From NCBI GenBank assembly GCA_020465985.1, contig JAANYP010007920.1, forward strand, positions 268,501 through 332,500: a stretch of 64,000 bases of DNA. The letters run 5' to 3'. Source of the stretch: Centrapalus pauciflorus (taxonomy: Eukaryota; Streptophyta; Magnoliopsida; Asterales; Asteraceae). Both the position numbers and the translations under genes were made by a program. Positions 11,384-24,096 of this stretch are shown piece by piece (the stretch's first letter is position 1; every line of letters begins with the position of its first letter). Under the pieces are notes generated by a model that was not told the DNA's origin, made no database searches, and saw only the letters and a list, made by a program, of their open reading frames with translations.

Positions 11384-13185
11384 CTAGTTTTCGACCCACG
11401 TAATACGTGGATATTTTTAATAAAATTTATTTATTAAAATGCATATTAGTAATAATAAAATACATAACTATTAATGTAAATTTAGAATTTTTTTTTATCT
11501 TAAATGTATTAGAATGTTTAAAGTATTTTATTTTTTAATTACATGGATAAAATATGAAAGTATTTGAAATAGATCACATATTTTTTTAAACAATGAATTA
11601 GTTAAATTTGCAATCTAATTATGGAAAAAAGACGAGAAATCAAAAATTTAGATGAATGAGGTAGTGATACGTGGCGTGAAATGTTTTCTTTTATTAATAT
11701 AGTTTATGACCCACGTATTACGTGGATGTTTTTAATAAAAAAATATTATATGTAACATAATGTTTGTATATTTTATTACATGAAATAAAATGTTATGAAA
11801 TATGTCTTTATATAAATAGAAGTTGTTTTTTATGATTTTAAAATGTTGTGAAATATGTCTTTTGTTTGAATTGATTTTTATTTTTTTTATATTAGATTTA
11901 AATTTAGAAAGATATGATTTTCATATTAGTTGTTTTTTCTAAAATATATTGATCACATGTAAATTGCTGATAATTACATATGACATCACAAAAAATAAGT
12001 AAAATTATTAATTTGCTTTTATTTATAAATAGAATAAAACATGTGACATTTAATTTAAATTTTAAAAATAAAAAAATCGGATATATAAATCAATTATATA
12101 ATTCAAGATTAAACATTTTAGTTAAATTAGAAAGTATTTAAAATCATTAGTTATATTTGTAATTTTTTAGATTCTTTGTAAATCAATTATATAAGTTAAT
12201 TGAAATAGTTATATTAGGCAAAATGAGCGGAAAAAAGAAATTAAAGGAGATGAGAGAATGACACATGGAACGAATTATTTTCTTTTATTAAAATACTAGA
12301 TTATTACCCGCGTATACGCGGATATTTTAATATATAAAAAATATAATGAATTAAAAGGTAATTGTACAAATATTATTTTTTTAAACAAAAAGTATATAAA
12401 AATGATATTATAATTTAGGGTTAAATACGTCAAAAGGTAATCTATTGTCACTGTTTTTTCAATTTGGGTAACATACTAAATTCTTTTTCTATTTGAGATA
12501 ACATACTTCCAAATCAAGTCAATCAAGGTAATCATATCAGATTGAAAGGTAAAAATACTGACATGACAGTTTCTGTATCCAGTTAGCAGTTTTTTTAATA
12601 TCTAATATTGATTAATTATTTTTAAATTTGCTCAAAATAGCAAAGTATTATAAAAAAAATATTTTTAAACTGCACCAAATAGTTCACATCATATAACAAT
12701 TAAACTGACAATACTGTAAAAAAATGTTAACTGGGCAACTAAACTGTCACGTCAATAATTTTACATTTTAATCCAACATGGTTATCTTGATTGACTTGAT
12801 TTGGAAGATATGTTACCTTAATTAGAAAAAAATTAATATGTTACCTAAATTGAAAAAACTGTAACAGTATGTTACCTTTTGATGCAATTAACCCTATTAT
12901 TTATTATGATCTATTAATTTTATATATTTGTAGATATATATGAATAGTAATTATTTTCTTATTTTTTTTAAAACTTTTATTATATTATATTATAATTAAT
13001 TAGTTAGTAGAGTATTAGATTTTATTTGATTTGATTTGAATTCAAAGTAGATTATATTAGATTTGGATAGATATAATTTAAATTTTTTTATTATTTTTAA
13101 AACCTATAAATGTCACGTGTCGATTCATGGTGATGACACGTGGCTTCACCATAATTGAGTATAATTACTCTTTTAGTGGTATAGA
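11384..13185 (-). mobile_element. Run of three tandem Helitrons
   Basis: In minus orientation the outer 5' end is TCTATACCACTAAAAGAG (13168-13185) and the outer 3' end is CTAG (11384-11387) after a CCACGTATTACGTGG hairpin. The insert sits between A11383 and T13186. Two internal junctions, near 11700 and 12293, repeat the same arrangement: a 5'-type end (TATTAATAAAAGAAAA, preceded inward by a CACGTG-like word) abuts a 3'-type hairpin end (CCACGTAATACGTGG; CCGCGTATACGCGG). So three units stand head to tail: 11384 to about 11700, to about 12293, to 13185. Copy B of R is uninterrupted at the matching place (about 40140). No coding sequence. The third unit carries a MULE-type MITE. Confidence 0.8.
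12418..12894. mobile_element. MULE-type MITE nested in Helitron
   Basis: Inverted repeats of about 130 bp face each other. The left arm starts GGGTTAAATACGTCAAAAGG and the right arm, read in reverse, starts GGGTTAATTGCATCAAAAGG. Both continue through TTCAATTT-GGTAACATA and CCAAATCAAGTCAATCAAG. Flanking 9-mers TATAATTTA (12409-12417) and TATTATTTA (12895-12903) differ at one base and are probably the 9-bp duplication typical of Mutator-like elements. Non-coding. Confidence 0.82.
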
Positions 13186-15035
13186 TAGATATGGATTATC
13201 TTTAAAGATTTCATAAATAATAAGATCCATATTTAATTTTTAAATAATCATTATCTAATATGAAGATATAAAAAGGAGTGGATAATTAATGATAATTATG
13301 TATATTTGTTTATATATATTTATCCATCCAATTATCCAATAATTAAAGTATAATATCAAGTTCAAATAAATGATCTTTTAATTAATATCTAATAATAATT
13401 AAATAAGTAGAAAATATATTTTAAAAAAGCTAATGAAAGTGTTATACATTTAGTTCTCATAGTTTGAGATATTGACAATTAGTTATCAAAAGATCGGTTA
13501 CTTGTTTATAAACAACTCAGTTGTAATATTTCTTAATGTTGTAAACTTGGAGCTATAATGCACAAAAATTTATTATTACTGACGTATATTATGTAATATT
13601 GACAAATAATAGATCTATTATTTTAAAAACAATTATTTTACAAATAAACGTCTCCATACATACATACATACACACACACACCAAATAACTTAAAAACATA
13701 AAAAGATGAAAAAAATAATAATATAGTGGGTACCATGTCACTAAAAAAACAAATGAAAGTTGATGTGACAATATGATGGTATACGTTTAGTAATTTATGG
13801 GTCCCACATCAAATAAAAATCTATATCTATATCTATTAATAAAGCAAAATGATTTTGTCACATGTCTTTTTCGTGACATCTCAATTTCATTTTTCCGCCT
13901 ATTTTATTACCATAATTTATATTCTAATGTTAAGGAAAGTAAATTAATAACTCTAATTAATTTTTATAAACTATTTATGATATTTTATTTCCATATTAAT
14001 TAAAACATCTAATAAATTTACATATATAGTTAAAAATCTATGGATCAACATTCTAATACGGTCAGTAAAATTTTTATTTATCCGTATATTAAGTATTTTA
14101 ATTTTATAGTTTATATCGTTTAGATAAATTATTTTGAGTTTTAATATTAGCATTTAGTTATTTAATATGTATAATTGTAATATACTAATTTAATATTATA
14201 TGTATTTTTAAAAAATATAATTTTATAAATTATATCGCATGTAGTACATGGGCAAATAACAAAAAAAGTTAATTTGACATTAATCAAATCATCTAATTAT
14301 TAAGCAATGATTAATGTAATTTAAGAATAATTAATTAATTAGTAAGGGGGTGTAGGTTTAGTAAAGTGGGGGTAGACGTTTAACATTGCCCCATATTAAA
14401 TATCATTTTATGTCATAAATCATATCCAACATTATTTATCTATTCGTTTAATTGCATCCGTCAGTATGACCCTCAAGTGTTTTATGATGTCAGTCATGAA
14501 TCCAGTAGTGATATTATCTTGACATACAAATACACTAACATAAATTCATTACAAACGTTATAAAAAACTAAACTATTAATCCAAGATATTTTTAATCTTT
14601 TAATTAGTGATTCACTTTCTTCTACCAATGCCTCAAGATGGTTTCTTAACATTAACAAATCTCATATAAGCTCAACAGCTTAACAATTAACACGTTCGCC
14701 GGTTGATGTAGCAGTCCATCCAATTGTATTATCCGTAAATTCGATGTTGCACCAATTAACTCTTTTTTTTTTTCCAAAAAAAAAAACATTTAACTAATGA
14801 ACTTGCATTTGAATCTATGTACACAACATAAAGATTAGATCTTTAAGTCTAATTAATTAACAATCTGCTCTTAAATTAAAACAAATAATTACCATATGAG
14901 AGAAAAAATAGAAATGCATTCCATGATTTTTTTTAGGTCAACAATGTCCTTATTATAGTATTTATTTCACAAGAGCATATCATATTATCACCAATTCATC
15001 GTTGTCAATCTTGGAGAAAATGTGAAGCACATGCC
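13186..15035 (+). repeat. Repeat unit R, copy A, segment 4
   Basis: 13186-13490 matches copy B at 40145-40207 and then 58917-60240, minus B's foldback element. 14385-14600 matches 60260-60390 plus 63177-63250. 14745-15035 matches 63290-63605 (GATCTATGTACACAAC, ACAAATAATTACCATATGAG, TCACAAGAGCAT). The stretch of about 0.9 kb at 13490-14385 has no counterpart in B and looks like a separate insertion. No gene is seen. Confidence 0.78.
13820..14275 (+). mobile_element. Possible small Helitron inside the A-specific stretch
   Basis: TCTATATCTATATCTATTAA followed by a CACATGTC word near 13860 resembles the Helitron 5' ends elsewhere in this window. A CATGTAGTACATG palindrome near 14240 resembles a 3' hairpin. 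A clean CTRR end was not found within 15 bp of it, so the right border is uncertain. Non-coding, very AT-rich. Confidence 0.4.
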
Positions 15036-15039
15036 ACCA

Positions 15040-15480
15040 ATACTAGCTAGGAAAAGGGCTTTCACCCACGAATTTTCTGAGGGCAAATATCCCACAAATT
15101 TTTTTGAGGGAAAACCAAGAATTTTCTGGTGGAAATCAGTTTCAAAGTTTACCGAGGGATTACCGAAGGATTACTGAGGGATTACCTACGAATTAAATTC
15201 TGTCGTAAATCCATCGGTAATCATCGAGGGATTCCGAGGGATTAGCGAGGGGCATTACTTTCGTCGATAATCTCTTGTTAATCCCTCGGCAAATTGACCG
15301 TCGGTAATCTCTCGGTAAATAATCTCTCGGTATCTCTCGGTAATCGCCCAATAATATTATCTCTCGGTAATCCCTCGGCAAATGACTGTTGCTAATCCCT
15401 CGGTAATCTCTCAGTAAATGATCGTTGCTAATCCCTCGGTAAAATCATCCCTCGGTAATCCCTTAGTACTCCCTCATTAA
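15040..15480. repeat. CACTA-type subterminal repeat array (degenerate terminus)
   Basis: ACTAGCTAGGAAAAGGGCTT near 15044 resembles a decayed CACTA terminus. It is followed by many copies, in both orientations, of GAGGGATTACCGA / TCGGTAATCCCTCGG, densest between 15150 and 15470. Arrays of this kind in direct and inverted orientation near an end are typical of plant CACTA elements, where the element's DNA-binding protein attaches. No opposite terminus of this family was found. Confidence 0.5.
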
Positions 15481-15496
15481 TTAATTAATTCTTTAT

Positions 15497-15518
15497 GTGT
15501 GTGTGTGTGTGTGTGTGT
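15497..15518. repeat. (GT)n microsatellite
   Basis: About eleven GT units lie 20 bp upstream of the Copia-2 insertion. Confidence 0.9.
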
Positions 15519-15541
15519 CTAAACAATAAATATTTGTTGAG

Positions 15542-15789
15542 TGTTATAAAATGACAAAATATGGATGCATAATTTTACTTGGTCTTTTACCAAGTTGAGA
15601 AGCAATTGCAAATAGTAGGAGTGAGTGATGTGCATAGTAATTTTTGTCTCTAAATTTGTATCTATAAAAGGCATGCATTGTTGTATTGTTAAGAGGTAGA
15701 ATGAAAGAGAATGAGAGGAGAAATCATATATATTAAAATTTGCAAGTGTTGTAGATTTCTTAATATCTGAATTCTGTTAGATTATAACA
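15542..15789 (+). repeat. 5' LTR of Copia-2
   Basis: 248 bp, TG...CA. A TATA box (TATAAAA) lies at 15663-15669 with GCATGC just after it, a plausible core promoter. Confidence 0.93.
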
Positions 15790-15857
15790 CGTTATCAGCA
15801 CGAGGAGCTCAATATCTCAACCAAATCAAGAATCATCCTTCACTCAAGAAGTTTAAA

Positions 15858-18800
15858 ATGAATTTCATCGAAGAACTGCATGAAGCAAACTTTGGAGATA
15901 TCTGTATACCAGACAGTGGTGCCACACACACAATTCTTAAAACGAAGAAATATTTTTCTGAACTAAAGCAACCATACATACCATTTCAGGTCCTGTAGAT
16001 CTAATTGAAGGAACCGGAAAGACTCATTTTATATTACCAAATGATACAAAGTTTTTTATAGATAATGCTCTATTTTCTCCAAAATCTAAAAGAAATTTGT
16101 TGAGTTTCAATGACATACACCGAAATGGATACGGTACTCAGACTGTGACAATAAGAAATAAGAAATTTATGCATATAACCGATAAAAACCATGTACTGGA
16201 AAAACTGCCAACACTCAATTCTGGTTTGCATTATACATATATAAGTATGGTTGAATCCAACATGGTAGTAAAAGAAAAATATTGTGATCCTGGAGTTTTG
16301 AGTTTGTGGCATGACAGATTAGGCCATCCAGGAACAACCATGATGCAAAGAATAATTGAAGGTACCAATGGACATCCACTGAAAAGCCTGAAAATCTCTC
16401 AAACAGGTAACTTGGCTCCATGTACATCTTGTTCTCTTGGAAAACTTATTGTGAAGCATTCACCAACAAAAATTGAAAAGGAAAATCCTATGTTTCTTGA
16501 AAGAATTCAAGGTGATATATATGGACTAATTCATCCACCATGTGGACCTTTCAGATATTTCATGGTATTAATAGATGCATCAAGTCGATGGTCTCACGTT
16601 TGTTTATTATCGACTCGTAATGTGGCATTTGCAAAATTTCTGGCTCAGATCATTAAATTAAGGGCGCATTTTCCTGATTATACCATTAAAAGGGTGAGAC
16701 TTGATAATGCTGGTGAATTTACGTCTCAAGCTTTTAATGACTATTGCATGTCTGTTGGAATTAGTGTTGAACATCCAGTTGCTCATGTTCATACACAAAA
16801 CGGTTTAGCTGAATCATTAATTAAACGTCTTCAGCTAATAGCTAGACCATTAATAATGAAAACAAAACTCCCTGTTTCTGTTTGGGACATGCAATTTTAC
16901 ATGTTGCATCACTGATTCGTCTAAGACCAAGTGAATATCATATATTTTCTCCTCTACAACTTGCTTTTGGTCAAGAACCAAACATTTCCCATCTTCGAAT
17001 TTTTGGGAGCGCAGTATATGTTCCTATTGCACCACCACAACGTACAAAAATGGGTCCTCAAAGAAGATTGGGTATATATGTAGGGTATGAAACACCCTTT
17101 ATACTAAGATATCTTGAACCACTGACAGGTGATGTTTTCACAGCACGGTTTGCTGATTGTCATTTCAATGAGACAATTTTCCCAGCATTAGGGGGAGAAA
17201 AGAAAAACAAAGAAAAAGATGTTTCATGGTGTGAACCATCATTGATTCGTCTTGATCCTCGGACAAAACAATGTGAACTAGAAGTTCAGAAAATAATGCA
17301 TTTGCAAGAAATTGCAAATCAACTGCCTGATGCATTTACTGATTCTAAAAGAGTGACTAAATCATATGTGCCAGCAGCTAATGCACCTGCTCGAATTGAA
17401 ATTCCAAGCGAGCAAATTGATGACAAAGTCACTCAAGAATCAAAGGCACGCCTGAAGCGTGGAAGACCGTTTGGTTCCAAGGATAAGAATCCTAGAAAAA
17501 GAAAGAGCTCTGAAAATACAATTGATAATGAGAAAGGTGTTCCTGGAGAAACACAAAATAATAATATCTCCAAAGAAGGAGAAATTGATGATACTAATAT
17601 AGAGATTGCAATCAATTATGTCCATACAAATATTATATGGAACAGATCTGAAATGAAAGATATTGATGAAAGGTTTTCTTTTGCTATTGCATATGATATT
17701 ATTAATGGAAGTGATGATCCAGAACCAAAGTCTGTTATTGAATGTCAAAATAGACATGATTGGGATAAATGGAAAGAAGCTATGCAAGCTGAATTAGATT
17801 CTTTAAACAAACGAAAGGTTTTTGGATCCATTATCCTCACGCCTGAAGCCGTGAAACCTATAGGATACAAATGGGTATTCATACGAAAGATAAATGAGAA
17901 AAAAGAGATTATAAGATACAAAGCTAGACTTGTGGCTCAAGGTTTTTCTCAACGGCCTGGAATTGATTATGATCAAACGTATTCTCCTGTTATGGATGCA
18001 ATAACGTTTAGATATTTAATCAGTCTTGCAGTTTCTAAAAATTTAGAAATGCGTCTAATGGATGTTGTTACAGCTTATTTATATGGATCATTAGATAGTC
18101 ATATTTATATGAAAATCCCTGAAAGATTTAAAATTCCTGAAGCATTAAGCAATAAACCCAAAGAAATGTATTCAATCAAATTGCAAAGATCTTTATATGG
18201 GTGAAACAATCTAGACGCATGTGGTATAAGCGTTTGAGTGATTATTTGATATGTAAAGGATATACAAATAATCAAATTTGTCCATGCGTGTTTATAAAGA
18301 AGACAAAGGTTGGATATGTTATTATAGCTGTCTATGTTGATGATCTAAATATCATTGGCACAATAAATGAGATAAATGAAGTCATTGTGCTACTAAAGAA
18401 GGAATTTGAAATGAAAGACCTTGGTAAAACCAAATATTGTCTTGGTATGCAAATAGAGCACATGCATAATGGCATACTTGTGCATCAATCAAATTATACG
18501 GAGAAGGTCTTAAAACGTTTCAATATGGATAAAGCAAAACCTTTAAGCACACCAATGGTAGTTAGATCACTTAATATTGACAAAGACCCATTTCGTCCTC
18601 AAGAAGAAAATGAAGATTTACTCGGTCCAGAAGTGTCGTATCTTAGTGCAATTGGAGCCCTAATGTATCTTACTAACTGTACAAGACCTGACATTTATTT
18701 TGCAGTAAATTTGTTGGCTAGATTTACTTTAGCCCCCACCAAACGACATTGGATGGGAATCAAACACATTTTACGATACCTTCGAGGAACTGTTGATTTA

Positions 18801-19331
18801 GGATTATTTTATTCAAACAATACAAAAGAAGGTTTGATTGGTTATGTAGATGCAGGTTATTTGTCTGATCCCCAAAAAGCAAGATCTCAAACAGGATACG
18901 TATTTTTTAATGGAGGCACTGCAATATCTTGGCATTCTCAGAAGCAAACACTTGTTACAACATCCTCAAATCATGCTGAAGTTATTGCACTACATGAAGC
19001 CAGTAGAGAGTGTGTATGTCTGAGATCAATGACACAACTCATCTTGTCTTCTTGTGGACTTGAGAAAGGCAAAAGTCCTACACTGATTTATGAAGACAAT
19101 GCAGCTTGCGTGTCACAAATGAAAGAAGGATATGGCAAAAGTGACAGGACCAAACATATCCCTCCAAGATTTTTCTCCTATACGCAAGACCTTATAAAGG
19201 ACGATGAAATTGAAATGAGATACGTTCAATCCAGCAATAACTCAGCTGATCTTTTCACGAAGGCTCTTCCCAAAGCGATTTTCAGAAAACACGTTCACAA
19301 CATTGGAATGCGACATGTACAAAACATGTGA
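15858..19331 (+). pseudogene. Copia-2 pol gene (protease to RNase H) with three frameshifts
   Basis: A short frame from ATG 15858 holds the protease site PDSGATHT at about 15909 and breaks near 15985. The next frame (16097-16915) has the pre-integrase motif WHDRLGHPG and integrase residues D140, D203 and E239 (DDx35E). It breaks near 16887 in a run of G. The third (16882-18204) finishes integrase, then a lysine-rich linker and the start of reverse transcriptase (YKARLVAQGFSQ), and breaks near 18200. The fourth (18201-19331) has the RT site YVDD at 18333-18344 and RNase H ending in SADLFTKALP. Each break is consistent with loss of one base. There is no gag. Confidence 0.92.
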
Positions 19332-19488
19332 TGACTTTCAGATGACAATATGAGGGGGAGTCAACCAACCGCTGTACTCTTTTTCCCTTGACTAAAGTTT
19401 TTTCCCACTGGGTTTTTCTTTAGCAAAGTTTTTAATGAGGCAGCATTTCGTGGTTGAACTCTTACTAAAATTATCATCCAAGGGGGAG

Positions 19489-19736
19489 TGTTATAAAATG
19501 ACAAAATATGGATGCATAATTTTAGTTGGTCTTTTACCAAGTTGAGAAGCAATTGCAAATAGTAGGAGTGAGTGATGTGCATAGTAATTTTTGTCTCTAA
19601 ATTTGTATCTATAAAAGGCATGCATTGTTGTATTGTTAAGAGGTAGAATGAAAGAGAATGAGAGGAGAAATCATATATATCAAAATTTGCAAGTGTTGTA
19701 GATTTCTTAATATCTGAATTCTGTTAGATTATAACA
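19489..19736 (+). repeat. 3' LTR of Copia-2
   Basis: 248 bp, preceded by the polypurine tract AAGGGGGAG and followed by the duplication TTGAG. It differs from the 5' LTR at two positions. TATAAAA lies at 19610-19616. Confidence 0.93.
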
Positions 19737-19741
19737 TTGAG

Positions 19742-21400
<1,659 letters not shown>

Positions 21401-21404
21401 AACT

Positions 21405-21515
21405 GGTATTCAGGGTTAGCTCCTGAACACCGAGGGTCCGGGGGCAGCGCCCCAGGAAGAGGGGTCCAAGGGGTGGCAACCCCTGGCGGAGTCCAAGGGG
21501 CAGAGCCCCTGGCTG
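21405..21515. repeat. GC-rich cluster of palindromic words
   Basis: In otherwise AT-rich DNA there are three or four perfect or near-perfect palindromes in a row: GGGGCAGCGCCCC, GGGGTGGCAACCCC and GGGGCAGAGCCCC. Each is embedded in a GTCCAAGGGG...CCCCTGG context, so each can form a hairpin. No coding frame explains it. Confidence 0.6.
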
Positions 21516-22790
21516 GGGTCGAGCTGGTTTTAATTGAATTATTATTCCTTTAGAAAAATTGCATAATAAGTCGAAGTCGGATTCGAATACACAGTTTTAA
21601 CCGGTTTTATCCGATTGAATTAAAAATAAGGTTCTTTTCATAAAAAAAACGTAACCGATATTATTATTTTTATCGTTTAAGTTACCAATATTTTTTTATC
21701 TAAGAAAAAATTGAACTTTTAAAAAGTAAAGATGATTGCCTTTTATCTATTTAAGATGATAAAAAAAACTAAAGATGATTGCCTTTTTATTTATTTCTTT
21801 AGGAAACTTTATTTCCAAATTTTGGTTTCCCCCCAGATTAAAACCCCAGTTAACCAAACCCACAAAAAAATTAAGCACGTGCCTCTCCTTCTCCTCTCTA
21901 GTGACACCACCCAGCCACCGCCGCCCACCCAACCCCAGCACCGCCTTCTCCCCTGCCGACCACCGTTGATTGCGAAGGTAATCCCTTGAACTTTCTGACC
22001 ATGTTTTGCTTCATGAAACATTATGTCTTGCGGTTATGTATGTGTATGATATATGTGTATGTGTGTGATATATAAAACTATATGTGTATGTCTGCTATAT
22101 ATGTGTGTGAAATGAGCAACACTCATGTCGACTCTATTCCTCACCAACACATAGGTAATACTACTGATGTGTTGTTGATCGTTTAATTCTTCAAATAGTA
22201 CTAAATGCTTTTGATATGCTCTTGTTTGTGATACAAGTTGTTGATTTGAAGCATCTATTTTACTTTGTTATTTTTCTTTAAATAGATCGGTCATTGTATG
22301 TTGATTACTTTGTATCGCTTTAAATGACAGACGCCATACCTCAAATGAATTAAGTCCAAATCCACAGGCTTCTGATGTGAGATTTCGATCTTTTTTAACA
22401 ACTTGATATGGTTTATGTGTTTTGGGGTCAAATAATCTTTGAAATCAAATGTTTTTTTTTAATTTACAACTTTTCACTTTTTGTGTGGCCGTTCGATCTA
22501 AATTAATTGATGGAGTTGTCCATTTCGGAACTTGAATGAGTACCTTTTGAGTTTTCATTTCATCAGATTCAATTCTTAATTGGTTTTGTTTGTTGATTCC
22601 AAGTTTCTTGTTTTGCGGGTTTGACGATTAAACATAAGCGAATTTTACTTTATTTTCCCGTGTGTTTCATAAATCATAGATTATTTATTCTTTTACAATA
22701 TTGCCTACAATAATAGGTACTTTATTATACACATATGATGATTTTAGATTCTTTATATATGCATATTAGGTACTTTATTATGATTCACAT
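21516..22790 (+). other. Region upstream of the CACTA genes, possible leader exon
   Basis: 21885-21978 is C-rich with a bias unlike its surroundings (CCACCGCCGCCCACCC) and ends AAGGTAATC, a plausible donor, so it may be a 5' leader exon of the transposase transcription unit that follows. The remainder is AT-rich and looks like intron or spacer. No other gene is seen. Confidence 0.3.
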
Positions 22791-22797
22791 AAATAGA

Positions 22798-23520
22798 GCA
22801 CGGATGTATAGAAGGCTTGATGATGAAGGATATCTTGACAAGGATTATTGCATCGCACTTGATGGTTTTTTAAACTATGTATTTTCTAATCAAAGATATG
22901 TCTAATGGAGATCTATAGGTCATGACGTAGTATTTCGTATCAAATGTCGTTGTTGTCATTGTAATATTGCACAATGTAGAGAAAGAAATGATGTTAAGCT
23001 ACACTTGTTCAGATATGGATTTATTGCTGATTATACAACTTGGTGGGCACACAGTGAAAGCCTTAGTGGATTTTAATACGAGGGGCAATGTTCTAATCCA
23101 CTAGAAGACAAAGATGTTGATGGTTGCACATGCATGGTGTTGGATGTAATGGAACCCACTATATTTAATAATACCTCATTTCAATTACATACTTGGACCG
23201 AACAAGTCACAAATCCATCTGCTAAGGGATTCTACGACATGTTAGAAGCTGCTGATGAGCCTTTATGGGACGAGTGCCAAAACTATTTAAAGTTACAAGG
23301 GGTAATGGTTGATCATAAACTATCATGGTGAAGGGCGTTGTATTGTTGTGTTGTTCAAATATGATTGGATCAATCCCGTTCAAGGGGTAAGAGTTGATCA
23401 TAAACATAATTTGGTTGATATCAAATTTAAGGCGAAGCTAAAAACCGATGACTTGTATGTCTTAGCATCACAAGTAGAACAAGTGTATATGCACCCTATC
23501 CTTCAATGAAAAAGGAATTG
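22798..23520 (+). pseudogene. CACTA (En/Spm) TNP2-type transposase remnant
   Basis: 22805-23075 encodes, with in-frame stops, a transposase-associated domain (RRLDDEGYLDKDY..., KLHLFRYGFIADYTTWW). 23134-23331 then carries a short piece of the transposase proper (SAKGFYDMLEAADEPLWDEC). It is followed almost at once (23334-23508) by a segment like the domain near the C-terminus of TNP2 (VVLFKYDWINPVQG, VLASQVEQVY). The large catalytic domain that should lie between is missing, so this is a deletion derivative. A later acidic frame (23672-23854, many D and E) may be its decayed C-terminal tail. Confidence 0.7.
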
Positions 23521-24096
23521 AAAGATTGGTGGGCTGTTATCAAGACCAAACCACAAAGCATATATGAAATACTACAGTGTGTTACTGAAGTAGACCAGGA
23601 TAACAATGAAGTTGGGGAACAGTTCTTTCAAGAAAACGAAAGGATAACGTATACAACTATCACAGGAACAAATGAGGATTGAAATTGTTTGTCTTGTCGA
23701 TGAAGGAGAGGTAGAAGAAGTTACTGATAATGATAACGATGATACACATACACAAGCTAATGACTCGGAAGAAGAATTTGATGACACACATGATGATTCA
23801 AATTCAGATAGTAATAATGAACTTTTGTTTATCAGATCATCATTCTGTGGGTAGTTATGATTTTTAGTTTTGCTATTCTAGGAACTTTATTATGTTGTTT
23901 TATGCTTTATGATTTTATTATAATAACATTTGAATTAATTGACTTTCAGGTAATTGTTTGCCAATTACATACGTTTGCTAACTACTTGATTTATTCACTT
24001 GGTAACAAACACATGTATGTTTAGCTGTTGAGTGTTAATATATAAAACTTGTTTTAAAGTGTATTGATTTTATGATAATGTTCTTTTAGAATTCAT

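Larger units (their letters stand above)
15542..19736 (+). mobile_element. Copia-2: gag-less Ty1/copia element with 248-bp LTRs
   Basis: LTRs 15542-15789 and 19489-19736 are both 248 bp, start TGTTATAAAATG, end ATTATAACA and differ at two bases by eye. The target duplication TTGAG lies at 15537-15541 and 19737-19741. The primer site (CGTTATCAGCACGAGG, a half-tRNA-Met type) follows the 5' LTR and the polypurine tract AAGGGGGAG precedes the 3' LTR. Only 68 bp separate the LTR from the first frame, which starts at the protease, so gag has been deleted. The element would need gag from a relative to move, yet its LTRs are nearly identical. Confidence 0.95.

Noticed and set aside
14750..14800. Poly-T followed by poly-A as a possible terminator or SINE tail
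   Set aside because: It lies inside repeat R and the same place in copy B has a different short T run; simple homopolymer variation.
15150..15470. CRISPR-like spacing of TCGGTAATCCCTCGG repeats
   Set aside because: Repeats occur in both orientations with irregular, similar spacers in a plant genome; they fit CACTA subterminal repeats.
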